64,000 nucleotides of DNA from Prorocentrum cordatum. Lineage: Eukaryota; Sar; Dinophyceae; Prorocentrales; Prorocentraceae. Position 1 is the first letter of the stretch. Each line of letters starts with the position of its first letter. The position numbers were made by a program, and so were the translations under genes. The notes below the pieces were generated by a model, which worked only from the letters and a program-made list of their open reading frames with translations, had not been told where the DNA came from and searched no databases. The stretch is taken from assembly GCA_963575745.1 (NCBI GenBank), contig CAUYUJ010000869.1, positions 405,053 to 469,052 of the forward strand, written 5' to 3'. Positions 9,721-19,529 of the stretch are shown here, one piece after another.

Positions 9721-10857
9721 GAGCACCACCAGAGGGTCCCCGAAGAGTTGGGGACCCCCCCCGCGCGACCTCCCAAAACTCAGGTTTGCCTCAGAAACCG
9801 ATTGATTCCAGACGGCTCTTAAACTTATATGACAAAAAACGCACGGAATCAAACAATGCCAGTTTACAACGTAACAAGAAATCTAATGACATCGAATGGT
9901 GTTCTGAACTACATACCCAGAAAATTGCATGAGATTCCAACGTTGCTTTGGCTATCATAACATAACAACAGGCGGCTGGCGGAACGCCGACTGCTGACAT
10001 CTGCACCGAAATGTGTGTCGAATCAAGCGGACGTGAGCCAAGCATCGATTCTATGAGCAGGACAATCGGCATGCATTTTGCAACATAGAACTCTTGAACT
10101 CTGGAATCACTTGTGATCTTTGAAGCAACTGGGAGACGGATCGGCACGGCAGTGGAGGAGGAGAGGAGAGGAGGAGGTGAAAAAGATTTGCACGGACGGA
10201 TGTAGGTAGCCAAGAGACGGATGTTGTGTATCTTGTCTGTTGCCGCTTCTTGCATCTCGCCTATCTGACTGACGCGCCACGGCCAACCCATGCGCGCGGT
10301 TAAATGCGTCAGTGCAGGAGTGGTATACAGTGCGAGCGCTCGAAGGGGAAGAGAACACAGATCGGTTCCGTTGGCCCCCCTCACCATCCCCCCCCCCATC
10401 GACCCTCGACCGCGTGCGAATTCCAGGAAGGAGGAGGGAGGAGGAGGAGGGCCACGAGGCCAAGAGAGTTGATCTGTGGCGTCTTCATCCCTCGCAGTGG
10501 TGGCCAGAGGGCCAGGGTTAGCAGCCAGGAAATCGCAAAACGTTGCAGAAGCGACGCCTGATTGTCGAAATGCAGCTCGGGTGTCGTCCTCATGTATACC
10601 TCTCCTCCTCTTCTCCCTCCCCTCCTCCTATCCTCCTCTTCTCATATTTCTCATCCTCCTCCGTTCCTCCTTGCTTTTCCTCTCCTCCTCGTCTGAAGTG
10701 GGTGCCAGCCTGTGCTGAAGCTCCCCAGCGCAACAAGACTCGCGTGGCCTCGCCGTCTCGTGGATCGCGATGCAGCCTTGAAGTCCGAGTCATCCTCCTG
10801 TCCCTCCTCCCCCGTGCTCCTCCTCCTCCTGACCAAAGCTGGCTCAGGCATCTCGCT
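9721..10857. other. No supported gene; pyrimidine-rich tract
   Basis: A minus frame over 9791-10399 is open but shows no motif and low-complexity stretches. A TCC/CTC-rich tract spans about 10590-10690. Next to element A, 9745-9762 reads GAGTTGGGGACCCCCC, the core of the 33-bp satellite at 17.8-18.8 kb. Confidence 0.4.
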
Positions 10858-13608
10858 AGCGCAACAGATGCGCCACTACGGCTGTAGCCGCCGTGTCCTC
10901 ACCGACGCGCTCCAACCTCTGGCGCTTGAGGGTACCCTTCAAAGCTGCAGACTCCTCCCGCTTCCTTTTGATCACATCCTCCCGGGCCGCCTCGCGTGGA
11001 AACAACGGTCGACAGAGGCCCCTGTAAACGTGACCCTCGACCTCCGCATTGATTGCCTCCACGCCCTTGACTTGCAAGTAGGGCACCTCCAACCTGACGA
11101 ACCTGTCGTCACCAGCCGACCCCTTGTAAACCACGGTGATCTGCTTCTTATGGATGGCAGTGTTGACCCCCTCCGGCTTGGACGTCGCCCGAACGAGCCA
11201 CGCGGGCGTCGGCAGGGGCGCGCGCGGCTCTGATGTGCCTTGCATGGGAACAATGAAGGCGTAGTACGTGCTCACTGCCCCATCCACGTCGATGTCGACG
11301 GAGCCAGCTCGCACACAGAGCTTTGAAGGAGCCGTGTCGTTCGCCACCAGAAGGACATGCCCAAAGAAGTGCACGGTAACTTCGGAGCGCTTCTCGCACT
11401 GGAAGTTCATCGACAGACGGAATGCTCGGCCGTCTTGGGCTGGCTTCCCCGACATTGTCCGTGTCAGGCAATCGGTGTTCGTGTCTTGGATGATAGATAT
11501 CTCGCGTGCCCCCTCCTGCTGATGACCCCAAGACAGAAACCAACCATCCATGAGCATCGCCGTGGCTCTGATGCCAATGTCGATCGCATGCCACGATGTC
11601 TTTCCCAGTGCCGAGCTGCGCGCATGAGGAAATACCTCCAGGAATTGCAGCCCTGCTCCAAAGAAATCTCCATCTTTACTGGTATACTGCACCTTCGGCC
11701 TGTCAAAAGAAATATTGAGACGCCTTTGCCCTTGCGACCCTTGCGAGTCTGACTTGACAGTGCCGTCAGCGCATTGAGATTCACCAGAGTCACCTCCCGA
11801 AGCTGGCAAGGCTGAACACGCTGGAGATGTTGAAACTGTTTCTGTTTGGAAGAAGCTCGTGACTTTCTCGCCCCACTCTTTCACGAGGGTAGCTTCAGTT
11901 GACTGTCGCCTCTTCATTTTTTCAGCCACGATGTGTTTGACGAAGTCTGGCTTGATCAAGGTAGAGCACACCGCCTCGTCGAGACACTTCATTTCAATTG
12001 CCTCTGCTCGCAATTCGTTGACCCGCTTTCGCATGCATTCCTGTCTGAAAGTGTCTTCGGTGCGCTTCCACTCTGCCGACGACATCCCAGAAGTCTTACC
12101 TGACATCAACTCCGAAGATCTGGTGAGAATCTTGATCCACATGTTCTTGCAATCGGCAGTCGTGTTGTTAAGCATATCGTTCCTCATAATATGCGGAGCG
12201 CAAGAGAAGCACAACTCAACTGATGCATGCAGTTGGGTGAGATTATCACGGTCGCCAGCTTCTTCACTTTCAACACATTCCGCAATCGTCTTGCGCACAG
12301 TATCAAGGCAGTCGATCGTGTAGGTCGCGCGCATGGTGAGGAAGCCTGTGAGCAATTCTTTGTTGAGGTTCGCAACTTTCTCAGCCAAAGACGAAGATCG
12401 GTCCTGCATCGCGGTATGAAGGCTGGTCTCCGCGGTCAGTCTCAGAAGGTCGGTGAGACTCAGCGCCAACATCACCAGGTCCGGGTGGATGTATTCAGAC
12501 ACCAACTCGACGATGCACCCTGCGAGGCGCGAGAAGAACGGCCCGTTGTCCTTGCTGTAGAAGTAGTCCTCGACCTTCGAATGCATGCGCATCTCGTCCA
12601 TCAAGCGACTCTTCACCTTCCCATATATGCCAGCGCGAAGCGGGTGCGCCTCAAGGTCGGAGCCGAGCGGATTTTCAGAAACGCATTTAACGACATCGTT
12701 GGCCGCACCAGGGTACCTTTTCAGGATGTCAGCGATGGTGGACATGCATTCCAGGATCTCTGGATCTTCCTCTTCGATATCGTCCTCGTTAGACTTCTCA
12801 TCCTGCTCTTCATGATCGGCGGGATCGGCTGGCCTAGCTGGGTCAGCGACATCATGGTGGTGGTGCAATTCTTCAATGATCAGATTGCAAAGTTTAGTGT
12901 ACTGCTTGAACTTGAGCAACTGCCCAGTCTTGCTGCGATAGTACTCAGCCTCCTCTTGGATCATGAAACGCACCCCCAACGCGCACATCGACCTGGCAAA
13001 TTCCACGTCCCTCTTGTCGATGGGGACGTCTTTCAGCGCATAGCAGACAGCATGAACTAGATCATCGGCGAATGTGGTATCTGGATCCTTGGAGTTCTCC
13101 ACGCTGGCAGGATGTTGTTTTGCCTTTGCCTTGGTCGCCTGGGGCTTGCCACCCCTGCCTCGCCCCCTGCCGCGCCCCCTGCCTCGCCCCTTGCCGACTT
13201 GATCACCAGCTGGAACTATTGGACCAGCATCAACATCGGCGACGTCCTTGAGAACTTTAGACTTACTCATAACCTGGTTCAACCGACGAACTTTGCCAAA
13301 GTCGGCTGCGGTCTCGATCAACCATGGAAACGCATCGCTGACGTTGTTTGGGACGTCATGCGAATCAGTACGACGATCAAATCCGAGAACTTGTCTGTCG
13401 GAAGGATGTCCATGATCTTTTTCTGGGACGGGCGCACGACGCTTGATCTCAAATCCGGGGATGTGAATTCGTAATGTTCTTGACACCACATGAAGAACTG
13501 ATTGAACATGCCCCTGTTGATGAGCGCGTGGGCGGCGGTCTTGCATCGGTCGAAGTCCGTGAATGAGGCCCAGTAGCCAGTGTAACTGCGGGGGATGCTC
13601 GAATACAA
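10858..13608 (-). CDS. Large hypothetical protein (one frame change)
   Basis: A long minus-strand frame ends at 10858. Its 5' part is better read in another frame (13608 to about 13360: MFNQFFMWCQEHYEF and KIMDILPTDKFSDLIVVLIR). It switches by one base near 13350 to DVPNNVSDAFPWLIET and runs on for roughly 830 codons. A Gly-Arg repeat (GKGRGRGRGRGRGRGG) near the N-terminus may bind nucleic acid. Acidic and alpha-helical regions follow, then a C-terminal block (MSGKPAQDGRAFRLSMNFQ, TPAWLVRATSKPEGVNTA) that looks like a folded domain. I do not recognise a family. A CCCCCGCAG acceptor and a GGA tract upstream of 13583 suggest a preceding intron. The frame change may be decay or an assembly indel. 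Confidence 0.55.
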
Positions 13609-13953
13609 AACTTCTCCTCCACTCTCACTTCCTCACCTCTCCTCCGCCACCTCCTCACACCTCCTCCGTCATCATGCCATCCTCCTCGCATCATCCTCCT
13701 CCTCTCCTCCTCGCCTCCTCTTCCTCCTCCCCATCCACCTCCTGCTCCTTCTCTCCTCCTCCAACCCGCCGTGTTAAGGCTAAGGGCAGTCAAGCAGTCA
13801 AGGACAGAGCCAGGTCGACGAGTTAACGCCACGTAGGACCCCAGAGCCTCAGAGCGAACCGAAAGATCGAAAGATCGGGGAGGGCTGGCATGGCCGACTT
13901 AGTTACCCACTCTCCGGGACCCCTCTTCTTTACGACACGATTGACTCCCGTGA
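13609..13953. other. Pyrimidine-rich spacer or intron
   Basis: TCC/CTC-rich sequence at about 13617-13760, then about 190 bases with no coding support, between two minus-strand genes. The purine tract on the coding strand resembles the intronic tracts of the gene at 19.4-24.8 kb. Confidence 0.5.
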
Positions 13954-14904
13954 TCACTGCTTCTCCAACCACTCCCACCACTGGGTCTCGTAGCCAGCAT
14001 CCTCTTCCTCAGCGGCGTTCCTGGCAAACCCTGACGCGGCGGCTTGCTTGCGATCCTTCAACTGTTTCTGACGATGAGCTTCCCACGCGGCCTCCACATC
14101 CTTCAGCTGGGCATAATTCTCGAGGAAGACCGCTTGGTTCCGAGGCCAACCAATTTGTTCTGGTCCTCCCTCAAGTATACCAACACATCCTTGGGGGCGT
14201 TAGGGTTGACCAATAACACCGGGCTCACTCCTGCACCCATCGAGGCCTCAACCTGCGGGTTGGAGCCTTTACAGATCTCGTGGGCCTGGTACGTGGCTTC
14301 CAACAGCGTAGCCCCCGCGATGACGTGGATCGTCCACTCACCCGACAACAGCGACGAGGGCTGACCGATAGTGGCGCCCGAGCGAGCATGCTTGACAACG
14401 CTGTCCTTGAGAATCATCCGACAGCACAGGTCCACAGTCGCCTGACTTCGGCGGTCCTTATTCATCTCGTGCCTGACGAAGGTCTTGTGGCCGTTCGTGA
14501 AGTAGAGAATCTTGTCGGGTGTTTTCGCCAGCACCCAATCATTGTCCACCTGCCAAGCTCAGGGGGCATGGACAAACAGACGGACACGCCCAGCCACGAA
14601 TCACGTAGAACGAGCGAATTCCAGCTGTTGGCAACGAGGAGGGGGCCTACCCATCTTCTGTCCATATCTACACATCTTCTATCAGAGAGCCCAGGCCCCA
14701 GGAAGCGGTCGCACTCCGAAAAACAGAAGCCCCAGGGGCCCAGGGGGCACGAGGAGACGAAGCAGATGTTTTCAATGTGCAGTGAATCACATTTGGCCCT
14801 TCGGCGAGGTCCACCTTGTCGCGGAGGAGCCGCCCCGTCAATCCAGGGTAGCGCTCATTGAGACGTGTGATTTCCTTCTCCGCGACATGAGTCGGTTCCG
14901 ACAT
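13954..14904 (-). CDS. Small spliced gene of unknown function
   Basis: Exon 1 (14904-14815) starts at ATG with MSEPTHVAEKEITRLNER. Its end AAG|GTGGAC joins exon 2 at CAG|GTGGAC (14549), removing a 265-bp intron whose ends repeat AGGTGGAC; phase is 0. Exon 2 encodes WVLAKTPDKILYFTNGHK and GEWTIHVIAGATLLEA. The C-terminus (QIGWPRNQAVFLENYAQL to WWEWLEKQ and a TGA at 13954-13956) is in another frame. Either an 83-bp intron (14252-14170, donor CAG|GTTGAG, acceptor GAG|GGAGG, with an internal CTAAC branch-like site) or a one-base frameshift near 14180 restores it. The intron gives a protein of 200 residues in phase; the frameshift keeps VLLVNPNAPKDVLVYLRE. No family is recognised. Confidence 0.55.
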
Positions 14905-15512
14905 CTCGCTGGCTTTGGGACTCTGAAACTCTGGAAGGAGATGCCCTGATAATGAACCCTCGAGCCTTCGAACAGGCTGCAAGAACGGTCCAGTTAAGCA
15001 ATGACGACAATACGACAATGCGCTTACAGTCGGAGCTCGCCCACAAGAAACTGCCCGCAAGAAACACAACCCTGAGATCCCAGGACGCCTGCGGCATTCC
15101 TAAGGCTTAGGAATGCCGCATCTCAAGCCCAGGGGCTCCCACTGTAATGTGCCTCGCTTGAGGCTTCATGTGCTAGGTCACCTAGCTTCGGCAATAATTG
15201 ACGCGCCAGTGTGATCCCGCTCTTGCGCGATTATCTTTGCACCCCTGTGGGTGGCCGAGCTGAAGGTACAATGTTACTTAGTTACTGTGTTACTCAGTTC
15301 CTCATTTGTGTAATTCGCTGCCGTTTCTCTTATATCCTATCCGTCATCCCTCCTTCCACCCTCCCCTCCTCCTCCAGTCCGCTTTGGATCAGTAACTGCA
15401 ATTAATATGTTTGACTGTTTGAATGTCTCACTTGGTTTATCCCGAGCTGCAACGTTCACCGTGGCTCTGGGGGCCCGCTAAGGACTACCAGGCCTCTCAG
15501 GTTCTCAGGCTC
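14905..15512. other. Intergenic stretch with a perfect palindrome
   Basis: No coding support. It contains a 15-bp inverted repeat with a one-base centre at 15090-15120 (see findings) and a CTCC-rich stretch near 15350-15380. Confidence 0.5.
15090..15120. repeat. Perfect 15-bp inverted repeat, 1-nt loop
   Basis: Arms TGCGGCATTCCTAAG and CTTAGGAATGCCGCA around a single G. It could form a cruciform or be a transposon-end remnant. Its position is about 190 bp upstream of the small minus-strand gene. Confidence 0.95.
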
Positions 15513-17313
15513 TCAAGGTGACCGTGACGAGCCCGAGGTAGCGCCCAGCGAGAGCTCTCGCCTGAGCTTCCTGCGCATCTTGGTTAAGTCGTTGCCGAAT
15601 TCATGCGCGTTCACCCGGTGTCCGAACGCCGTGACGGTCGAAGGTGCAGCAGGCGCCGGCGCCGCCGATAGTGCTGATGGACTGGACGATGCTGCGCCCG
15701 ATGCACTCGCACTCGCACTAGCAGCTCTGCTATCACACGACCCTGACCCTGCACTCACTGTCTTGGAGCGAAGCCGCTTGTCGCAAACCCGGATGAGATC
15801 ACCTCTGGGAATGTCCATGAGGTTGGGGTTCCGGATGATGATCCCCATGACGATGGAGCCAATGCTGGCCACGTGCATCGCATTGCCCTGCTGCCTCTTC
15901 ATCGAAGTCACGGTGCGACACCCTGGGGCCGATGCAGCGTTGCAGCGCGAGAAGCAGCAAGATACGCCGCCACATGCTGCGATTGCTTCGTCACTTATCG
16001 GAAAGCCCATGGACGTGAGAAGCTCCACTGCTGAATACCACCGTGCGTGCTCTGGGTTCCACGTAAGCCCTTGTCCATGAATGAGCGTGTGCATTGGGCC
16101 GTCCACGGCTGACTTCATAGAGTGATTACCCCGCTCCTGACCCAAGTCTACTGTGTGTCCAGCGTACTTCTGACCGCCTCCACTGTAATCAAATAGCCGG
16201 CGCCTCTCGCTGATGTTAAGCGCGGCGACGAATGATCCAGGAAGGTCGGACGCATTTGCTTTCTGCAAGGCTGTCGAGTCTCGGCGCTTCGATTTATCAG
16301 TCAAAGCGAGCACTGACAAGTTGGCAATGAAGGTTGGGTCGAAGCGGTCACGTGTGCTCGTTCTGCTAGCAGCCCAATCTTTCTCCTCGTTCAACTCAGC
16401 ATCTGACGAAATGAGGTAGGCATCCTGAGAACAATTCTGCAACGATCTTGCTGTGGGATTCCATGAAGGGAATGCTGTCTGTGACGGGGTTCATCATCGA
16501 CATCGCTGGCGAGATCGAAGTTCTGAGCACTCCCACCAGGAACTGCCGGTGCCTGTTAGATGCCCACCCAAGTTTCGTCGGTGTGATTAAGATACGCTCG
16601 AAGGAATATATATCTCCGAGGGCCCACTCTGTCGTTTTGACGCCGAAGCTCTCGACGTTCTCCAGAACAACGACAGGTTCTCGAAGGTGACGCCGTTGCA
16701 AAGCCCAGGTGTAGAACACTTTGTTGGTTCTGCCACAATCTTTGGCTTGGGAGCCCATCGAACTGTGGTCAACACATGGAACACCTGCAACGTGTATATG
16801 GCATCGGCTGGCCTTGCACATACGCCCAGAATGAACGGTACACGCAGCACACGTCTTGATAGTTGCTGACATAATGACCGTTCGCAACCGCCTGTAGTCA
16901 CTTGAAGGACTACTGTTGATCTCCTGAATTGTGGCATCGGGCAAAAAGTCCACGACGTCGGTAAAGACGCAGCCTGGAGAATGTACAGACGTAGCCAACT
17001 CGGCCCTGCATGGACCATCTTTCTCGATTGCAAATGCGTTTGAAATGCGGATGCCAGCGATGCGATCGTTGCCAATATGTGACCGCGCTGCCGACTCAAC
17101 CGCTCGACATGCGATGTGGGCTGACAAGATTGGAGTATCTATTCCAGAGCAGGCTGTGGACATGATTAACTCACGTCCAGCTTTGACGCGGTCGAACAAC
17201 TCTTGTGTGACGGCCGTTGCGGGTTCAAGCCTGCGCATGGCTTCACCTGCCCAACGAAATGCATCATCCAACGTGCGTGCAGGGGATGAAGGATGTGGCG
17301 CACTCGCAGACAT
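15513..17313 (-). pseudogene. C5-cytosine DNA methyltransferase, interrupted by one frame change
   Basis: The likely start is the ATG at 17313 (MSASAPHPSSP); the open frame reaches 17475 only by reading into the adjacent repeat. Motif I is STACSGIDTPI, motif IV is GVPCVDHSSMG with the catalytic PC cysteine, motif VI is VLENVES and motif VIII is NRHRQFLVG. The frame ends at about 16396, but after a one-base change near 16425 the protein continues (SQDAYLISSDAEL) to LLTSMGFP and GNAMHVASIGSIV, which are motifs IX and X, with a Ser/Ala-rich basic tail ending at 15513. All catalytic motifs are present. Cytosine methyltransferases are known inside dinoflagellate retrotransposons; no RT is seen beside this copy. 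It may be decayed, or intact with an assembly indel. Confidence 0.75.
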
Positions 17314-17364
17314 GGTGGTGAACGACTGGAGCCAAATGTCCCACAATATGGTCAGACTGTAGGG

Positions 17365-17690
17365 CCCAAGACAGACGTGGGAGGCTCCCAGGAGGCCCAA
17401 GAGGCCCACAGGAGGCTCCCAAGAGACGCCCAAGAAGCTCAAGAATCTCTCGGGAGGCTCCCAGGTCGCCCTCAAGATGTTCTCAAGACGCCCTCAAGAC
17501 ACAATTGGGATGCTCACAAGTGGACCCAAGAGGCTCACAAGAGGCACCCAAGAAGCCCGCAGGAGGATCTCAACAGGCCACCAAGAGGCGCTCAAGACAC
17601 TTGGGAGGCTCCCAAGAAGCACCCAAGACGCCCCCCCAACGCCTCGTGCGAGCACACAAGCAAGTGCCGGCGAAGCCAACAGATGGGCAA
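17365..17690. repeat. GGAGGCTCCCAAGA-type tandem repeat
   Basis: Imperfect units on a GGCTCCCAAGA / CCCAAGAGGC theme, belonging to the same CTTGGG family as 2.3 kb. It begins within about 60 bp of the methyltransferase start and explains the spurious N-terminal extension of its open frame. Confidence 0.85.
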
Positions 17691-17789
17691 GCGGAGTGAG
17701 CGGCGAGACTGAATAACAGTTGCATCAAGTGTCGCTCGATTGGGAATCACCTCAACAAACTGGCAGATGCAGGTGAGGGCCATCTCGCC

Positions 17790-18770
17790 AAGCTGACAGA
17801 CCGAGTTGGGGATATCCTCCCCAGACTTCACAATCACGAGGGGGTGCCATCTCACCAAACTGACAGGTGAAGTTGGGGATCCCCTCCCCAAACTGACAGG
17901 TCGAGTTGGGGACCCCCTCCCCAAACCCACAGGTCGAGTTGAGGGCCCTCTCCCCAAACTGAATGGTGGAGTTGGGGATCCCCCCCCAAAACTCATAAAT
18001 CGAGTTGGGGACCCCCTCCCCAAACTCACAGGTCGAGTTGGGGGCCCCCTCCCCAAACTGAATGGTGGAGTTGGGGCCCCCCTCCCCAAACTCACAGGTC
18101 GAGTTGGGGACCCCCTCCCCAAACTCACAGGTTGAGTTGGGCACCCCCTCCCCAAACTCACAGGTCGAGTTGGGGACCCCTCCCCAAACTGAACGGTTGT
18201 GTTGGGGGCCCCCTCCCCCAACTGAACGGTCGATTTGGGTGCCCCCTCCCCATGCTCACAGGTAGAGTTGGGGGCCCCCTCCCCAAACTGAATAGTGGAG
18301 TTGGGGGCCCCCTCCCCAAACTCACAGGTCGAGTTGGGGCCCCCCCCCAAAAAAAAACTCGCGCGTCGAGTTGGGGACCCCCTCCCCAAACTGAATGGTG
18401 GATTTGGGGGCCGCCCCCCAAACTCAGGTCGAGTTGGGGACGATTTGGGGACCCCCCCCCAAAACTGAACGGTGGAGTTGGGGACCCCCTCCCCAAACTG
18501 AACGGTTGAGTTGGGGGCCCCCTCCCCAAACTGAACGGTTGAGTTGGGGGCCCCCTCCCCAAACTGAACGGTGGAGTTGGGGGACCCCTCCCCAAACTGA
18601 ACGGCTGAGTTGGGGATCCCCTCCCCAAACTGAATAGTGGAGTTGGGAACCCCTGCCCAAACCTCATCATCACGACGGGGGATCCCCTCCGCAAACTGAA
18701 CGGCCGATTCGGGGACCCCCTCCCCAAACTCAGCAGTCGATTTGAGAACCTCATCCCCAAACTGAACGGT
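17790..18770. repeat. 33-bp tandem satellite, about 29 units
   Basis: The unit is about 33 bp with core GAGTTGGGGACCCCCTCCCC followed by AAACTGAACGGT or AAACTCACAGGT. Because 33 is a multiple of three, both strands stay open, giving 11-residue repeats (GRGSPTRPVSL on minus, KLTGRVGDPLP on plus). GTTGGGGA and TCCCCAAC within each unit form a hairpin, and G-runs are dense. No start, splice site or folded domain suggests a real protein. Confidence 0.9.
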
Positions 18771-18779
18771 GCGGTTGTA

Positions 18780-19439
18780 TCAATCTTGTGATTGGTACGG
18801 CATTTCCCCCTCTTCGGTCTGGCGGTGCTAGACGCACTCTTCTGCCACACCGGCCCCCCTGTCAGGGCGATGACTTAGCCCGGACATGTCAGAAATCATC
18901 AAACCGCTTATCCAAATCTCTTCAGTTTATTAACCCTTCATGTCGTCCCCCTCTCCTCCTCCCCTCCTTTTTCTCCTCTTCCTCCTCTTCCCTGGCCTTC
19001 TCCCTCATCATCTCCTCAGCTTCTCATCATCTCCTCAGGTCCTCAGCATCCCCCCAGCCCCTCAGCTACGCTGCGTGGTTCAACTCCTCGATAGATGCGA
19101 CCCTCTTACACTCTCAAAAGACCTACTCATAATTGCTCAAGTCGCGTTGGATCGACTGGACCACTGGACGACTGGACCTGTCTGTTGTCGTCCTCCTCTC
19201 TTGCTCCTGCTCCCTCCTCTTTCTCTTTCTCTTCCCCTTTCCCCCCCTCCCCTCCCCCCCCCAGAGGAGGAGGGGGAAGAGGAGGAGGAGGCGGCTGAGG
19301 GGAGGGGGAGGGGGGGGGTAGAGAGGGAGGGGAGGGGAGGGTGGGAGTAGAGGAGGAGGAGGAGGAGGAGGAGGAGGAGGAGGAGGAGGAAGAGCTTCTC
19401 ATCGCAGCGCCAGCAGGTTCAGGTTCCACTGCTGGGCGG
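18780..19439. other. Spacer with CT/GGA-rich tracts, no supported gene
   Basis: CTCC-rich sequence near 18945-19030 and 19190-19262, then a GGA tract from about 19262 to 19400. It lies 3' of the spliced gene ending at 19440. Nothing coding is recognised. Confidence 0.5.
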
Positions 19440-19529
19440 CTAGGCAGCCGCTGGCGCCTGGGCGTTCGCCCGCAAGTAGCTGCGCCAGAGGCACACAGCA
19501 TCCAACATCTCGTTGTCGCCCTTGGCGTC
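19440..19529 (-). CDS. Exon 5 (last) of the transposase-like gene
   Basis: 90 bp from GAC after TTTCAG: begins DAKGDNEMLDAVCLW and ends AQAPAAA with TAG at 19440-19442. Confidence 0.6.
   Translation of the reverse strand, partial: DAKGDNEMLDAVCLWRSYLRANAQAPAAA

Noticed and set aside
9791-10399. A 200-codon minus frame upstream of element A
   Set aside because: Composition is irregular, it runs through a GGA/TCC tract, and no motif or homologous block was recognised.
17592-18850. Eleven-residue repeat proteins on both strands
   Set aside because: They are explained by the 33-bp satellite period; no splice site or start supports expression.
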